The notes under the pieces were generated by a model. The model was not told the origin of the DNA. It searched no databases and worked only from the letters and a program-made list of their open reading frames with translations. This document shows positions 47,885 through 57,786 of a stretch of 64,000 bases of DNA, one piece after another; position 1 is the first letter of the stretch, and each line of letters opens with the position of its first letter. The stretch is from Paraspadella gotoi. Taxonomy: Eukaryota > Chaetognatha. The translations under genes were made by a program, and so were the position numbers. The stretch covers positions 6,449,632-6,513,631 of the forward strand of contig CM119271.1 in assembly GCA_051294375.1 (NCBI GenBank). The letters are read 5' to 3'.

Positions 47885-48469
47885 NNNNNNNNNNNNNNNN
47901 NNNNNNNNNNNNNNNNNNNNNNNNNNNNNNNNNNNNNNNNNNNNNNNNNNNNNNNNNNNNNNNNNNNNNNNNNNNNNNNNNNNNNNNNNNNNNNNNNNNN
48001 NNNNNNNNNNNNNNNNNNNNNNNNNNNNNNNNNNNNNNNNNNNNNNNNNNNNNNNNNNNNNNNNNNNNNNNNNNNNNNNNNNNNNNNNNNNNNNNNNNNN
48101 NNNNNNNNNNNNNNNNNNNNNNNNNNNNNNNNNNNNNNNNNNNNNNNNNNNNNNNNNNNNNNNNNNNNNNNNNNNNNNNNNNNNNNNNNNNNNNNNNNNN
48201 NNNNNNNNNNNNNNNNNNNNNNNNNNNNNNNNNNNNNNNNNNNNNNNNNNNNNNNNNNNNNNNNNNNNNNNNNNNNNNNNNNNNNNNNNNNNNNNNNNNN
48301 NNNNNNNNNNNNNNNNNNNNNNNNNNNNNNNNNNNNNNNNNNNNNNNNNNNNNNNNNNNNNNNNNNNNNNNNNNNNNNNNNNNNNNNNNNNNNNNNNNNN
48401 NNNNNNNNNNNNNNNNNNNNNNNNNNNNNNNNNNNNNNNNNNNNNNNNNNNNNNNNNNNNNNNNNNNNN
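47885..48469. other. 585-N assembly gap
   Basis: Run of N. The sequence to its right starts in a tandem-looking motif, so a repeat is probably missing. Confidence 0.95.
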
Positions 48470-48540
48470 AGTAAGGAAGAGTCAAGCTAGTAAGGCTTAG
48501 CAGAAGCGAACAAATAGTGACAAGCTAGTAGGGTCTAGTA
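48470..48540. repeat. remnant of a CAAGCTAGTA repeat at a gap edge
   Basis: CAAGCTAGTAAGG (48,484) and CAAGCTAGTAGGG (48,521) lie 37 bases apart, with related GTAAGG and CTAGTAG nearby. Likely the last units of an array hidden in the 585-N gap. Confidence 0.5.
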
Positions 48541-48696
48541 GCGGATAAAGATTCGACGCGATTCCAGAGATAAAGACGTTACTTCCGGTAAATTTCTCGC
48601 TTTTATGGAATCCAGACCGAATGGAGGTAAGGAGCCCTTTCCCGTGATAACGTCGTTATCTCCGACGTCTCTTCCGTCGTTAATGCGATTCGGCGT

Positions 48697-48825
48697 TGGC
48701 GTCGTCGTCGTCATCGTCGTCGTCTTCCTTATCGGCGTTTTCGTCGTCAACACGGTCGTCGTCGTCGGGGTCGTCGTCGTCGTCGTCATCGTCGTAATAA
48801 TCGTCAACCTCGTCGTCGTCTCCGT
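48697..48825. repeat. (GTC)n tract, imperfect
   Basis: GTC units with TTCC, GTCAAC and ATC variants. The plus strand translates as Val/Ile-rich, the minus as Thr-rich, both from the repeat. Confidence 0.9.
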
Positions 48826-49049
48826 CCTCTCATCTTCTTTTTTCGTCTCCGTCGTCGGCCTCGTCATTCTTGTCTAAGTCTAACTAATCTTTCGTCCAAA
48901 AATGCAAATTAGTTTTTTTTCTGTTGTCTTTTCGTCTCTGTCTCTCTCGTTCTCCGTCCCTTTTTCTCCACAGATTAAAAATCACCGCTCGCCTTCTTTC
49001 TTAGCAACGAGCCTTTCTAGAAATCGCATTGTCTTCGCCGATATCATCT

Positions 49050-49172
49050 TCGTCGTCGTCGTCGTCGTCGTCGTCATCGTCGTTTGCCATTATCTTCGTC
49101 GTCGTCGTCGTTGCTACCATTATATTCATTGGCTCCGTCATTATCGTCGTCGTCGTCGTCGTCGTCGTCAAC
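49050..49172. repeat. (GTC)n tract, imperfect
   Basis: Three GTC arrays separated by GCCATTATCTTC-like sequence. 49,173-49,257 is GC-rich and unassigned, ending at a gap. Confidence 0.9.
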
Positions 49173-49257
49173 ATCGTCTTGGACTCCTTCGGGTCTCTGG
49201 GTTCGATTCGGATGACCAGCGTCGGGCCTTTGGCCCCCAACCGGCCCGATCTGCCCC

Positions 49258-49846
49258 NNNNNNNNNNNNNNNNNNNNNNNNNNNNNNNNNNNNNNNNNNN
49301 NNNNNNNNNNNNNNNNNNNNNNNNNNNNNNNNNNNNNNNNNNNNNNNNNNNNNNNNNNNNNNNNNNNNNNNNNNNNNNNNNNNNNNNNNNNNNNNNNNNN
49401 NNNNNNNNNNNNNNNNNNNNNNNNNNNNNNNNNNNNNNNNNNNNNNNNNNNNNNNNNNNNNNNNNNNNNNNNNNNNNNNNNNNNNNNNNNNNNNNNNNNN
49501 NNNNNNNNNNNNNNNNNNNNNNNNNNNNNNNNNNNNNNNNNNNNNNNNNNNNNNNNNNNNNNNNNNNNNNNNNNNNNNNNNNNNNNNNNNNNNNNNNNNN
49601 NNNNNNNNNNNNNNNNNNNNNNNNNNNNNNNNNNNNNNNNNNNNNNNNNNNNNNNNNNNNNNNNNNNNNNNNNNNNNNNNNNNNNNNNNNNNNNNNNNNN
49701 NNNNNNNNNNNNNNNNNNNNNNNNNNNNNNNNNNNNNNNNNNNNNNNNNNNNNNNNNNNNNNNNNNNNNNNNNNNNNNNNNNNNNNNNNNNNNNNNNNNN
49801 NNNNNNNNNNNNNNNNNNNNNNNNNNNNNNNNNNNNNNNNNNNNNN
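49258..49846. other. 589-N assembly gap
   Basis: Run of N. Very long ORFs reported across it are only N and not sequence. Confidence 0.95.
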
Positions 49847-49847
49847 C

Positions 49848-49903
49848 ATTCAATAAATAAGCTATCTTGCCCCTGACTTTGGACAGACTTCGATGGTTGT
49901 GAC
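49848..49903. repeat. short dispersed repeat, copy 1
   Basis: ATTCAATAAATAAGCTATCT followed by a TGCCCC...CTTTGGACAG...TTCGATGGTT pattern. It recurs with about five differences at 50,404-50,458. It lies just beyond the polyadenylation signal of the small minus-strand ORF. Confidence 0.8.
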
Positions 49904-49904
49904 A

Positions 49905-49910
49905 TTTATT
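49905..49910 (-). terminator. polyadenylation signal AATAAA
   Basis: The minus strand reads stop TAA, six bases (TGGGAA), then AATAAA. A canonical hexamer this close to the stop is short for most genes but seen in compact ones. It supports the ORF at 49,917-50,081 as a gene 3' end. Confidence 0.45.
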
Positions 49911-49916
49911 TTCCCA

Positions 49917-50081
49917 TTACAATTCATCCGAACTCAACTGGCCCCCGATTATTTGCGCAAATCTTTCTCTTTCCTCATCATCGAAATCCCGACTCCGATC
50001 CTCGACGAATCTCTTCGCTCGGAAGTCTCTACTCAATTCGCGACACCTTTTAACGATTTGGCTCCGTTGTGAGAAAGTCAT
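49917..50081 (-). CDS. 54-residue highly charged small protein or last exon
   Basis: ATG to TAA on the minus strand. It starts MTFSQRSQIVKRCRELSRDF, continues RAKRFVEDRSRDFDDEERER and ends FAQIIGGQLSSDEL. It is rich in Arg, Glu and Asp with a helix-friendly pattern and no repeat, and codon use is mixed. The frame is open upstream of the ATG for about 20 codons, back to a stop in a poly-A tract, so a longer N-terminus or an exon boundary is possible. AATAAA lies six bases after the stop. I do not recognise a family. It is one of the best coding candidates in the window. Confidence 0.45.
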   Translation of the reverse strand: MTFSQRSQIVKRCRELSRDFRAKRFVEDRSRDFDDEERERFAQIIGGQLSSDEL

Positions 50082-50186
50082 TAGGATAATAGAGTTTCCG
50101 GCAGATTCCCGGAAAAAAAATGGCGTTATTTTCGAACTCTTTCCTTTCTTTTCTTCTTTTTTTTTTTATTAAAAAATGGGGAGAAA

Positions 50187-50215
50187 ATGAGGATAAAAAT
50201 GGGTGAATTAATTTG

Positions 50216-50283
<68 letters not shown>

Positions 50284-50372
50284 ACTTAGAAACAGTCAAT
50301 GAAGTTCCGCACATTTCTAAAGCTCAAATTTCTTTTAGGAAATCAACAGTAACACACACAATTGTGGAATGA
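50187..50372 (+). CDS. candidate poly-alanine protein, 61 residues
   Basis: ATG to TGA. It starts MRIKMGELIW, then 22 alanines from an uninterrupted (GCG)22 array (50,217-50,282), then DLETVNEVPHISKAQISF and a Thr/Val-rich end. The parts outside the repeat are complex. It is divergent from the 49,917-50,081 ORF, with starts 105 bases apart and a shared A/T-rich interval containing AAATGGCG. Poly-Ala runs of this length occur in some transcription factors, but no DNA-binding domain is seen. The ORF could also be chance around a GCG expansion. Confidence 0.25.
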
Positions 50373-50403
50373 AGTTGGTACAACCAATATAAAAAATATC
50401 CAT

Positions 50404-50458
50404 TCATTTAATAAATAAGCTATCTTGCCCCTAACTTTGGACAGGCTTTGGTGGTTTA
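50404..50458. repeat. short dispersed repeat, copy 2
   Basis: Partner of 49,848-49,903. Here it reads TTTAATAAATAAGCTATCTT with CTAACTTTGGACAGGC. The two copies flank the divergent ORF pair in the same orientation. 50,459-50,734 shows no gene. Confidence 0.8.
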
Positions 50459-50734
50459 AGGCCCCCATCACAAGATAATGACAAAGCAGATCAAGATTCT
50501 CTTAAAGTCTCGTTGTACCTGGCTTTCCTATCAATGAAGTGGTATAATGTTTCAAAGAATGCTTCAATTGATTGAAAAGACCACTCCCTTTAGTATTACA
50601 TCGGAAAATAAGAGAAATAATGATCGAACAATTTTGCAGAGGAAATAATGTGATAATGTGATCACTAATTAAGAACCCATTTTCCTCTTAGGACGTAAGA
50701 TGAGGACCGAGAGAGTTGGAACGAATTTTAGAGA

Positions 50735-50758
50735 ATGAGAGAGAGAGAGAGAGAGAGC
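50735..50758. repeat. (GA)n microsatellite
   Basis: Short GA run. A C-rich run lies at 50,984-51,001. Confidence 0.9.
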
Positions 50759-51086
50759 TAAAAAAAGAGAACCCACCATAGAGAGAACAAAATTGGAAGG
50801 GGGAAAAAAACCTGTGGATTGGGGAAAGAAGACAAAGGCTCGATCTAAATATATCCCCAGAGGTCGTCTTACGTTGTGACCATTTGCAATTCTAAAGGGA
50901 GAAATGTGAGGCTGGGTCAGAAGGCGGCTACGTCTGCCCCAACCTTGCCAACGCTCGCTCACCACAACCCCTCATCTCCTTCCTTCCCCCTCCCCCCCCC
51001 AAGAATAAAGAGGAAAAAAAAAGGTTTTGACGCAAAGAATTTTTTTCCGAGTCGAAAAGTCGAGAATCTGAAGAATATTCTGATGA

Positions 51087-51087
51087 A

Positions 51088-51135
<48 letters not shown>
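51087..51135. repeat. (GAC)16 microsatellite
   Basis: Uninterrupted GAC units within a plus ORF (50,876-51,190) that reads them as Thr. That ORF is not otherwise supported. Confidence 0.95.
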
Positions 51136-51138
<3 letters not shown>

Positions 51139-51483
51139 GGAAGGACAAAAAATGCTTTTTATTCTGAGATTTGTCCCGGGATTCAATTGAATAGAAAAAC
51201 GCTGAAACAATACAATTCGTATAACCGCTTACGTGGTTAATGTACAGTTTCACCAAACAAATTTGTATAATTCATCGCTCATACATATTTGTCATTCTAT
51301 GCGTTTGACAGTGTTTGACAAGCTTTGAGTTTTGAATTTTATTTTGACTACTCTTGGTTTAGTATTTATATATTTCTGCATAAAAATACCGATACATGAA
51401 GATTATTAAAGAAATATTGCGGGAAAAAAATGAGAAAAGAAAGGATAGAAAAAAGTGTGAAGAAAAAGGAAAAATCCAGTTAA

Positions 51484-51522
51484 TGTATGTAGTATGTAGT
51501 ATGTAGTATGTAGTATGTATAT
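51484..51522. repeat. 7-bp GTATGTA repeat
   Basis: Five GTATGTA units. 51,136-51,483 is AT-rich with no gene seen. Confidence 0.9.
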
Positions 51523-51679
51523 AGTAATTATAAAAATAAATATTAAGAAAAGAAAAGAACTTGGTCCAGAAAAAAAAAGAGAAATAAGCATAAAAAAAGG
51601 TAAGTTAAGGAAAAAAATAGAAATAGATGGAAGGAGAGAAGTATATTGAGGAGAAAAGAAGATTTGATCGATCGAATTC

Positions 51680-51681
<2 letters not shown>

Positions 51682-51720
<39 letters not shown>

Positions 51721-51731
51721 CCTCTCTCTCG
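51682..51731. repeat. (CT)n microsatellite
   Basis: CT run with TTTCTCC interruption. A GA-rich purine stretch follows at 51,890-51,985 and ends at a 23-N gap (51,986-52,008). Confidence 0.9.
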
Positions 51732-52339
51732 TGGACAGACTGACGTGAATGTAGAGGAAGAGGAAGAGAGAAATAATAGATGGAAAGAGTAAAGAAGAGA
51801 GAAAAAGTTAATCTCGATGGAGCGGAAAGAAGAGAAAAGACTGATGAGGGAAAGAGGGAGTAATTCATAGATAAGGAGAAGAAAATTGATGGAAGGAGAA
51901 AGAGAAAAGAGGAGAGAGAGAAAGAGAATAGTTATTGTGGTCGAATGGAGAGAGAGAGGGGGAGAGAGAGATGGGGAGAGAGAGANNNNNNNNNNNNNNN
52001 NNNNNNNNAGGAGGATACTTACTACTTAAAGAGTTTTTTTTTTCCAAACGGATAAAAAAATATTATACTACTTTTATAATGAAGGAGACTGTAAATTGTG
52101 AAAGATTCTTGATTAAAAGCAGAGGGGTTTCCCTCAACACCCGTCAAAGGTCTGGAGGCCGGATAACTAATAAAACAATTATATAACAAGAAACAATGAT
52201 GAGATATACCAAAAAAAAAGCCAAGCAAACTGGCATCCAGACGCACAGACAGACGGAGTGACAGACTTTCTCTTATCTCACTTTCCTTCAATTTTCGAAT
52301 CGATTCGGTTAAAACAACGAGGACAAAAGTTTCCAAATT

Positions 52340-52384
52340 CCTCACTTCCTCCTCTTCCTCCTCTTCCTCCTCTTCCTCCTCTTC
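52340..52384. repeat. CTCCTCTTC 9-bp repeat at a gap edge
   Basis: About five units running into the gap at 52,385-52,741. Confidence 0.9.
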
Positions 52385-52856
52385 NNNNNNNNNNNNNNNN
52401 NNNNNNNNNNNNNNNNNNNNNNNNNNNNNNNNNNNNNNNNNNNNNNNNNNNNNNNNNNNNNNNNNNNNNNNNNNNNNNNNNNNNNNNNNNNNNNNNNNNN
52501 NNNNNNNNNNNNNNNNNNNNNNNNNNNNNNNNNNNNNNNNNNNNNNNNNNNNNNNNNNNNNNNNNNNNNNNNNNNNNNNNNNNNNNNNNNNNNNNNNNNN
52601 NNNNNNNNNNNNNNNNNNNNNNNNNNNNNNNNNNNNNNNNNNNNNNNNNNNNNNNNNNNNNNNNNNNNNNNNNNNNNNNNNNNNNNNNNNNNNNNNNNNN
52701 NNNNNNNNNNNNNNNNNNNNNNNNNNNNNNNNNNNNNNNNNAGAGAGAGAGAAAAGAATGAAAGACAAAAGAAAAGAGAAAAAGGGGAAATTGAATGGAA
52801 AGAAAAAATACGCCGGTTGATTTACAGTTTGCGAGAACGAATCTTTTTAAACCATA

Positions 52857-52932
52857 ATAATTTATTAAATAAACTAAATTAAACTAAATTAAATTAAACT
52901 AAACTAAATAAACTAAATTAAATAAACTAAAG
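52857..52932. repeat. AAACTAAATT tandem sequence
   Basis: AAACTAAATT, AAATTAAACT and AAATAAACT units in an AT-only stretch. Confidence 0.85.
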
Positions 52933-53400
52933 ATTATTTTTTTTGTAAATAATATTATTATTGATTATTAATATCAATAATAATACTAATAATTTTAATA
53001 TTATATTTGTGTAATGGGTATTGCTAAGCTAACTCAGATATTAATTAAACCATACCATTTTAAAATGATAATTAATTGAGTAATGAGCAAGGCTAAGCTA
53101 ACCGAAGTAAAAATGAAATCTGTACTATGTCTCACATACGTGTCGTAACTCACTAAATTCTGAAAATGGATTCTATAATTTCAAAAAACTTTGATGAATA
53201 ATTAAAGATAGTGTGAAAAATTAGGTTAGGGGAGTTATTTAGCAGCTGTATATGCTAAAAAGTATTTTAACCAATTGCAGTAAACAGTGGTTACAGTAAT
53301 AGCGGATAAGAAAAAAAAGATTTTACGGTTATAGTATTATACATAGAGGAGAGGTAATAATTACGGAAAGATATCTACAGAGGTGTTACGAGTACCCTTG

Positions 53401-53628
53401 CTAGGTGTATATATTTGTCGCGTTCGCCAATGCATAACTAGATAAAAGTTTCGTAATCATATAAAATTTACGAAACAAAAACTTACGAAAAAACAAATCT
53501 AAAACAGAGCCTTTTTGGCAGACAATAGCCAATGATTCGGCCACTGTGCCCCTATCTCCTTCGACGATGTGCATTCTGACGGAGATCCGCTCGACGTTTG
53601 AAGAAATGATCAATCGGCCTTGAAACAT
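53401..53628 (-). other. 75-residue ORF beside the LINE fragment
   Basis: ATG-started minus frame with sequence such as NVERISVRMHIVEGDRGTVA. It follows the reverse-transcriptase blocks and may be a C-terminal remnant of the same element. No domain is recognised. It is present identically at 57,958-58,185. Confidence 0.2.
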
Positions 53629-53639
53629 AGGAGATAGCA

Positions 53640-54480
53640 GAGGACTTCGTCATTCTGTTTCGGTGTGTCAAGTCAACCAGTCAGGTTGTCTGTAACTCTC
53701 GTTGTTTGTTATTTCGTCGTTAGTTCTTCTCGTCGAATCGGAACCCAAGACAGGACGGCTGAAGATAGTTTTGTAATCTCTGCCGTATGGATTGTCTTCC
53801 ACCTTGTTTGATCGCCTCTCGAACTATGTTACCTTACTGTAACATATTTATTAGTCTTTTGAGGCGAATGTTTTTAAAATGGATCTTTAATAGTTCTTGC
53901 TGCCAACTTGCGTCCAGTAAAATGCTTATTGGATATGTATTGTCGGAAGGTTGACGCCAGCCTTAGGTGCTTGTTTTGAAATCTTCTCGAGTTTCCCCCA
54001 ATGGACTTCTGACATCGAAAGATAGCAGATACTACCATATTCTAGTAGCGTTCCTAATCATAACATTTAAAGATATTAATGATCATTGAGTTATTAACCT
54101 TTGTTCATTAATTTGATATCTTCCTAATACTCCATTCTAATAATTTGCCCTTTCGGATAGTTCGTTTTATAATTTTTTCCATAGGAGTTTTTGAATCTAA
54201 GGTCACGCCCAGGAACTTTACCTTGTCTACTACTTCAACTGCCGGTGCCCAGTAGATTTAGGCTCACGTCCCGTGTTCAATGATTCTGTAGTGACCCGAA
54301 GATGATGAGGTTAGATTTGTGCGGTGCCAATTTTAGGCGCCTACTTCGTGCACACAATCTCTAATATCCGTATTAGCCTTTTCATACGTATGTTTCCGCG
54401 ATCTGGCGGATTATCCTGCATGGTCCATGCTGCTGGTCGTTCGGCGGAACTGGGCCGGTTCTAATTTCCTGGTTGCTCCT
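53640..54480 (-). pseudogene. Jockey/CR1-like LINE reverse transcriptase fragment, copy 1
   Basis: On the minus strand, pieces of the C-terminal half of a non-LTR reverse transcriptase appear in the right order but in different frames. KSNLIIFGS is near 54,320-54,294. VVDKVKFLGVTLDSK is near 54,235-54,191, followed by KIIKRTIRKGKLLEW. LLEYGSICYLS is near 54,046-54,014, then HWGKLEKISKQA. FLGVTLDSK and the LEYGS..W...KLE pattern are typical of the Jockey, CR1 and RTE-X groups. Stops and frameshifts lie between the blocks. The catalytic YADD block, endonuclease and 3' tail are not seen. Confidence 0.65.
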
Positions 54481-54511
<31 letters not shown>

Positions 54512-55117
54512 GGTGGGACTAAGATAAGGAGGTACTTACTACTTAACAGAGGTTTTTTTTTGCATAACGGAATAAAATAATTATACGATCCTACTTTTTA
54601 TAATGAGGAGACCTGGTAAATTGTGGAAAGATTCTTCATTAAAAGCAGAGGGGTTTCCGCTCAACACCCGTTCAAAGGTTCTGGAGGCCCGGATAACTAA
54701 TAAAACAATTATATAACAAGAAACAATGGGACGAGATATAGCCAAAAAAAAAAAAGCGCAAGCAAACTGGCAGCCAGACGCACAGACAGACGGATGACAG
54801 ACCTTTCTCTCATCTCACTTTCCCTTCAATTTTCGAATCGATTCGGTTAAACACGAGGACAAGATGTTATCCAAATTCCTCAACTTCCTCGCTCTTCCCC
54901 TCTTCCTCTCTTACCTCCTCTTCCTCCTCTTACCTCGTCTCCCATTATCAGGGCATTAAGAAGGTTTTCCCTCGCTCCCTCTTAATCCTCTCCCCCCCAA
55001 CTCCGGCCACGCACTCTCCCAACCATGCGCCTTCCGTCGGGGAACGGAATTTGTATTCGCGCAAGATCGGGAACTTTGGGACAAAAAAAGAGTTGAAGAG
55101 GAGAGAGAGTAGAGAGG

Positions 55118-55161
<44 letters not shown>

Positions 55162-55659
55162 AATGAAAGAACAAAGAAGAGAAAAGGGGATTGAATGAAA
55201 AGAAAAAAATACGCCGGTTGATTTACGTTTGCGAGAACGATGAATCTTTTTAAAACCATAAAACTAAAGATTTTTTTTTTTTGTAAAATATTGATTATTA
55301 TTAATTATTAAATCAATAATAATACTAATAATTCTAATATTATAGTTTGTATGGTATGTGCTAAGTCTAAGCTCAATATTATTTAAACCTACCATTTTAA
55401 AATGATAATTATTGAGTAACATGACAAGGCTAGCTAACGAGAGTAAAATGAAATCTGTTCTATGTCTCACATACGCGTCGTAACTACTAAATTCTGAAAA
55501 ATGGATTCTATAGTAATGTCAAAAAACTTTGATGAATATTTGAATAGTTTAAAGATGGTGTATAGAAAGTTAGGTTAGGCTTTCAATAGTTTTCTTCAGG
55601 TCTTATTGCATCCACTTTTGTCCGGTCTATTCGTTATATAGACAAAAGGTCCTCAGTCA

Positions 55660-55681
55660 AAAAATCTAAGAAAGAGAGAGA

Positions 55682-55744
<63 letters not shown>

Positions 55745-55745
55745 A
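55660..55745. repeat. (GA)n microsatellite, long
   Basis: GA run in which exact identity to the second copy ends. The same array lies at 60,226-60,300. Confidence 0.9.
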
Positions 55746-56251
55746 GGAGAACGCACTGAAGAGGACGAGACATACGAGAAGACCAGAAGGAAGAAATAAT
55801 TATCTTTCCACGTCATAAGATATAAAAAATCAGAATTAACGGTTCATTTTACAACCAAAGTCATTGTTTCCGGACGCAATATTTTTTTAAAGGATCAAAT
55901 AATAGTTGGAAAAATTATAAGCTGTAATCGAAAAGGGAGGTACGATAGAAAGGCAGACAGTACAATTTAATTATTCGAGTGAAAGAGAGAGAGAGAGTAG
56001 AAGAGAGAGGAGGAAGGAGAGAGAGAAGAGAGAGAGAAGAGAGAGGAGAGGAGAGAGAGGAGAGTAGAGAGAGCAGAGAGGATAGAGTGAGATGGGAGTA
56101 TATATATATATATGATATTGATATTGTTAAAAATAGAAGACTTAGGCCAGTTTATTTAAACTACCTTCAAAGTTACTTATGTAGATTTAGATATTTTCAA
56201 CGGCAGATCCGTATATTTTAAAAACAGTTAATTTAGAAAGAAAGAAGGAGT

Positions 56252-56285
<34 letters not shown>

Positions 56286-56969
56286 TGGAGAAGGAGAAGA
56301 AAAGAACAAACATCGTGAACACGAAATGAGTTTGCGTGATGTCCGATTCGTTAATCGCCACGCAACAAAGGGATGAACTCAGGTTCTCAATTTTTTTTTT
56401 TTTTTTTCTCTTTTTTTAATTTTTTTGTATTCTGTCCAGAAAGTTCATTCGCAGCATGTTCATTAGATCTTCCGTTCTCACATTCTCCATAGTTTCTATT
56501 TATTTATACACCTTATGTTTAAAAAAAATCATTTCCGGTTACAAATACAATTCTGACTCTTAGCTTTAGCGTCATAAGCGAATCGTGATTCCACACGCGC
56601 GCGCGGCGGCTTCTCATGGTTTCGCTTAAATAACCGTTCATTTCATAAAACTCGTACTCAAAAGTACTCCAAAATTAATTAGGCAACGAAAAATAAGCAA
56701 GATGATCTCGCTCTCGTCTAATTCANNNNNNNNNNNNNNNNNNNNNNNNNATTCGAGTCTCGACATCACTAATATTTTTTCAAGTTTTCATTCTCACTCT
56801 CGCTCATTCTCACTGTTTCTCGCAGTTTATTTTACAATTCTTCATCTTCGCTGCCTCACTCTCTCTCTCTCATTATTCACTGCATTCTTTCTCACTCTCA
56901 CGCTTTGCACTCTCAGCGACTTCCCGCCAACACGACACCCTTCGCTTCTCTTGGCTGCGTTCGTGAACG

Positions 56970-56989
56970 ATGAAGTTGCCTATTAAGAG

Positions 56990-57053
<64 letters not shown>

Positions 57054-57098
57054 TTGTTGTCAATAGCATGGCGTTGGCTGCAGACTGTGCACTTTTGA
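56970..57098 (+). CDS. KLPIK ORF 1 with poly-serine, 42 residues
   Basis: ATG to TGA. It starts MKLPIKR, then 20 Ser from an uninterrupted (TCG)20 array (56,991-57,050), then PLLSIAWRWLQTVHF. The first seven residues after Met match the start of the downstream ORF at 57,212, with differences almost all at third codon positions. In the second copy (about 61,518) the TCG array has indels. It may be a first exon whose frame continues by splicing. Family unknown. Confidence 0.3.
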
Positions 57099-57211
57099 CG
57101 TTGTCGTCTCTTGGCCCGCTTTAAAGGGGTAAATGTGAGGTTATTATGGTTGAGTCATGACATTCGATTTACAGGGTACGTTGAATTGTAGTATTTGTAT
57201 TACACACGCAG

Positions 57212-57700
57212 ATGCCGAAGTTACCAATCAAAAAGTCCAAAGGGGAAGTTAAAAAAAGCGTGAAAAGTAAGAATTTGATTAATCGTCAATTTATACGAGC
57301 GCGGGTCAAAGGCGGAGATTGGGACGGGCAATGCGGAGACTGGGATGGGCAAAGGCGGATATTAGGACGGGCAAAGGCGGAGACTGAGATGGGAAAATGC
57401 GGAGATTGGACGGGCAAAGGCAGAGATTGCGACGGGCAAAGGCTGGGACTGGGATGGGCAAAGGCGAGACAGGGATGGGCAAAGGCGGAGATTCGGACGA
57501 GCAAAGGCGGGAGACTGGGACGGGCAAAGGCTGTGACTGGGACGGTCAAAGGCGGACACTGTGATGGGCAGAGACAGCGAGGAGCAAAACGGAGATTAGC
57601 ACGGGCAAAGGCGGAGATTGGGACAGAAAAAGAAGCGAATTGGGACGTGCAAAAGCGCGGGCTGAGCCGGAGATTGGCTGCGGGCAAAGGCGCCGATTAA
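57212..57700 (+). CDS. KLPIK ORF 2 running into a 22-bp minisatellite, 162 residues
   Basis: ATG directly after an acceptor-like TACACACGCAG, ending at TAA 57,698-57,700. The unique N-terminus reads MPKLPIKKSKGEVKKSVKSK and is Lys-rich. After residue 33 the frame enters a 22-bp tandem repeat. Because 22 is not a multiple of 3, all three frames are used in turn (GDWDGQ, GRAKAE and similar). No stop occurs, which is a property of the repeat and not proof of coding. The N-terminal part is the credible portion. The second copy (61,751) has an extra T that breaks the frame. Confidence 0.3.
   Translation: MPKLPIKKSKGEVKKSVKSKNLINRQFIRARVKGGDWDGQCGDWDGQRRILGRAKAETEMGKCGDWTGKGRDCDGQRLGLGWAKARQGWAKAEIRTSKGGRLGRAKAVTGTVKGGHCDGQRQRGAKRRLARAKAEIGTEKEANWDVQKRGLSRRLAAGKGAD
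57311..57690. repeat. 22-bp G-rich minisatellite, about 17 units
   Basis: Unit GGCGGAGATTGGGACGGGCAAA (22 bases) with variants ACTGGGAT, ATATTAGG and ACAGCG. Paired GGG runs recur every unit, so quadruplex formation is possible. A noisier copy lies at 61,850-62,240. Confidence 0.9.
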
Positions 57701-57786
57701 TAAACTCCAGGGCGTCGATTAACTTCCCTCGTGATCCCAAAAGCGCGAAGCAGAACGAATCTGAAATTTTCTCATCAAATCCAAAA

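Larger units (their letters stand above)
52009..53229 (+). repeat. second family, partial copy D0
   Basis: Indel-variant copy of 54,528-55,580 (and 59,085-60,137). Shared landmarks are AGCAGAGGGGTTTCC, CCAGACGCACAGACAGACGG, ATACGCCGGTTGATTTAC and the closing TTAGGTTAGG. A 357-N gap (52,385-52,741) replaces the CCTCTT/GA segment. Confidence 0.85.
53230..55738 (+). repeat. second family, exact segment, copy 1
   Basis: Base-for-base identical, as far as I can read, to 57,787-60,295 at an offset of 4,557. The left break is abrupt, and the right end falls inside a GA run. It contains the LINE fragment on the minus strand and the CT/GA tracts near 54,480 and 55,100. Confidence 0.9.
55739..57786 (+). 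repeat. second family, variable segment, copy 1
   Basis: Co-linear with 60,296-62,330 but with frequent indels. It contains GA tracts (55,980-56,095 and 56,255-56,285), a short TATA run (56,099-56,113), a 25-N gap (56,726-56,750) and the KLPIK ORFs and minisatellite. This copy has fewer frame disruptions than 60,296-62,330. Confidence 0.85.

Noticed and set aside
47856-49905. Very long ORFs of 209 to 324 residues
   Set aside because: They consist mostly of N.
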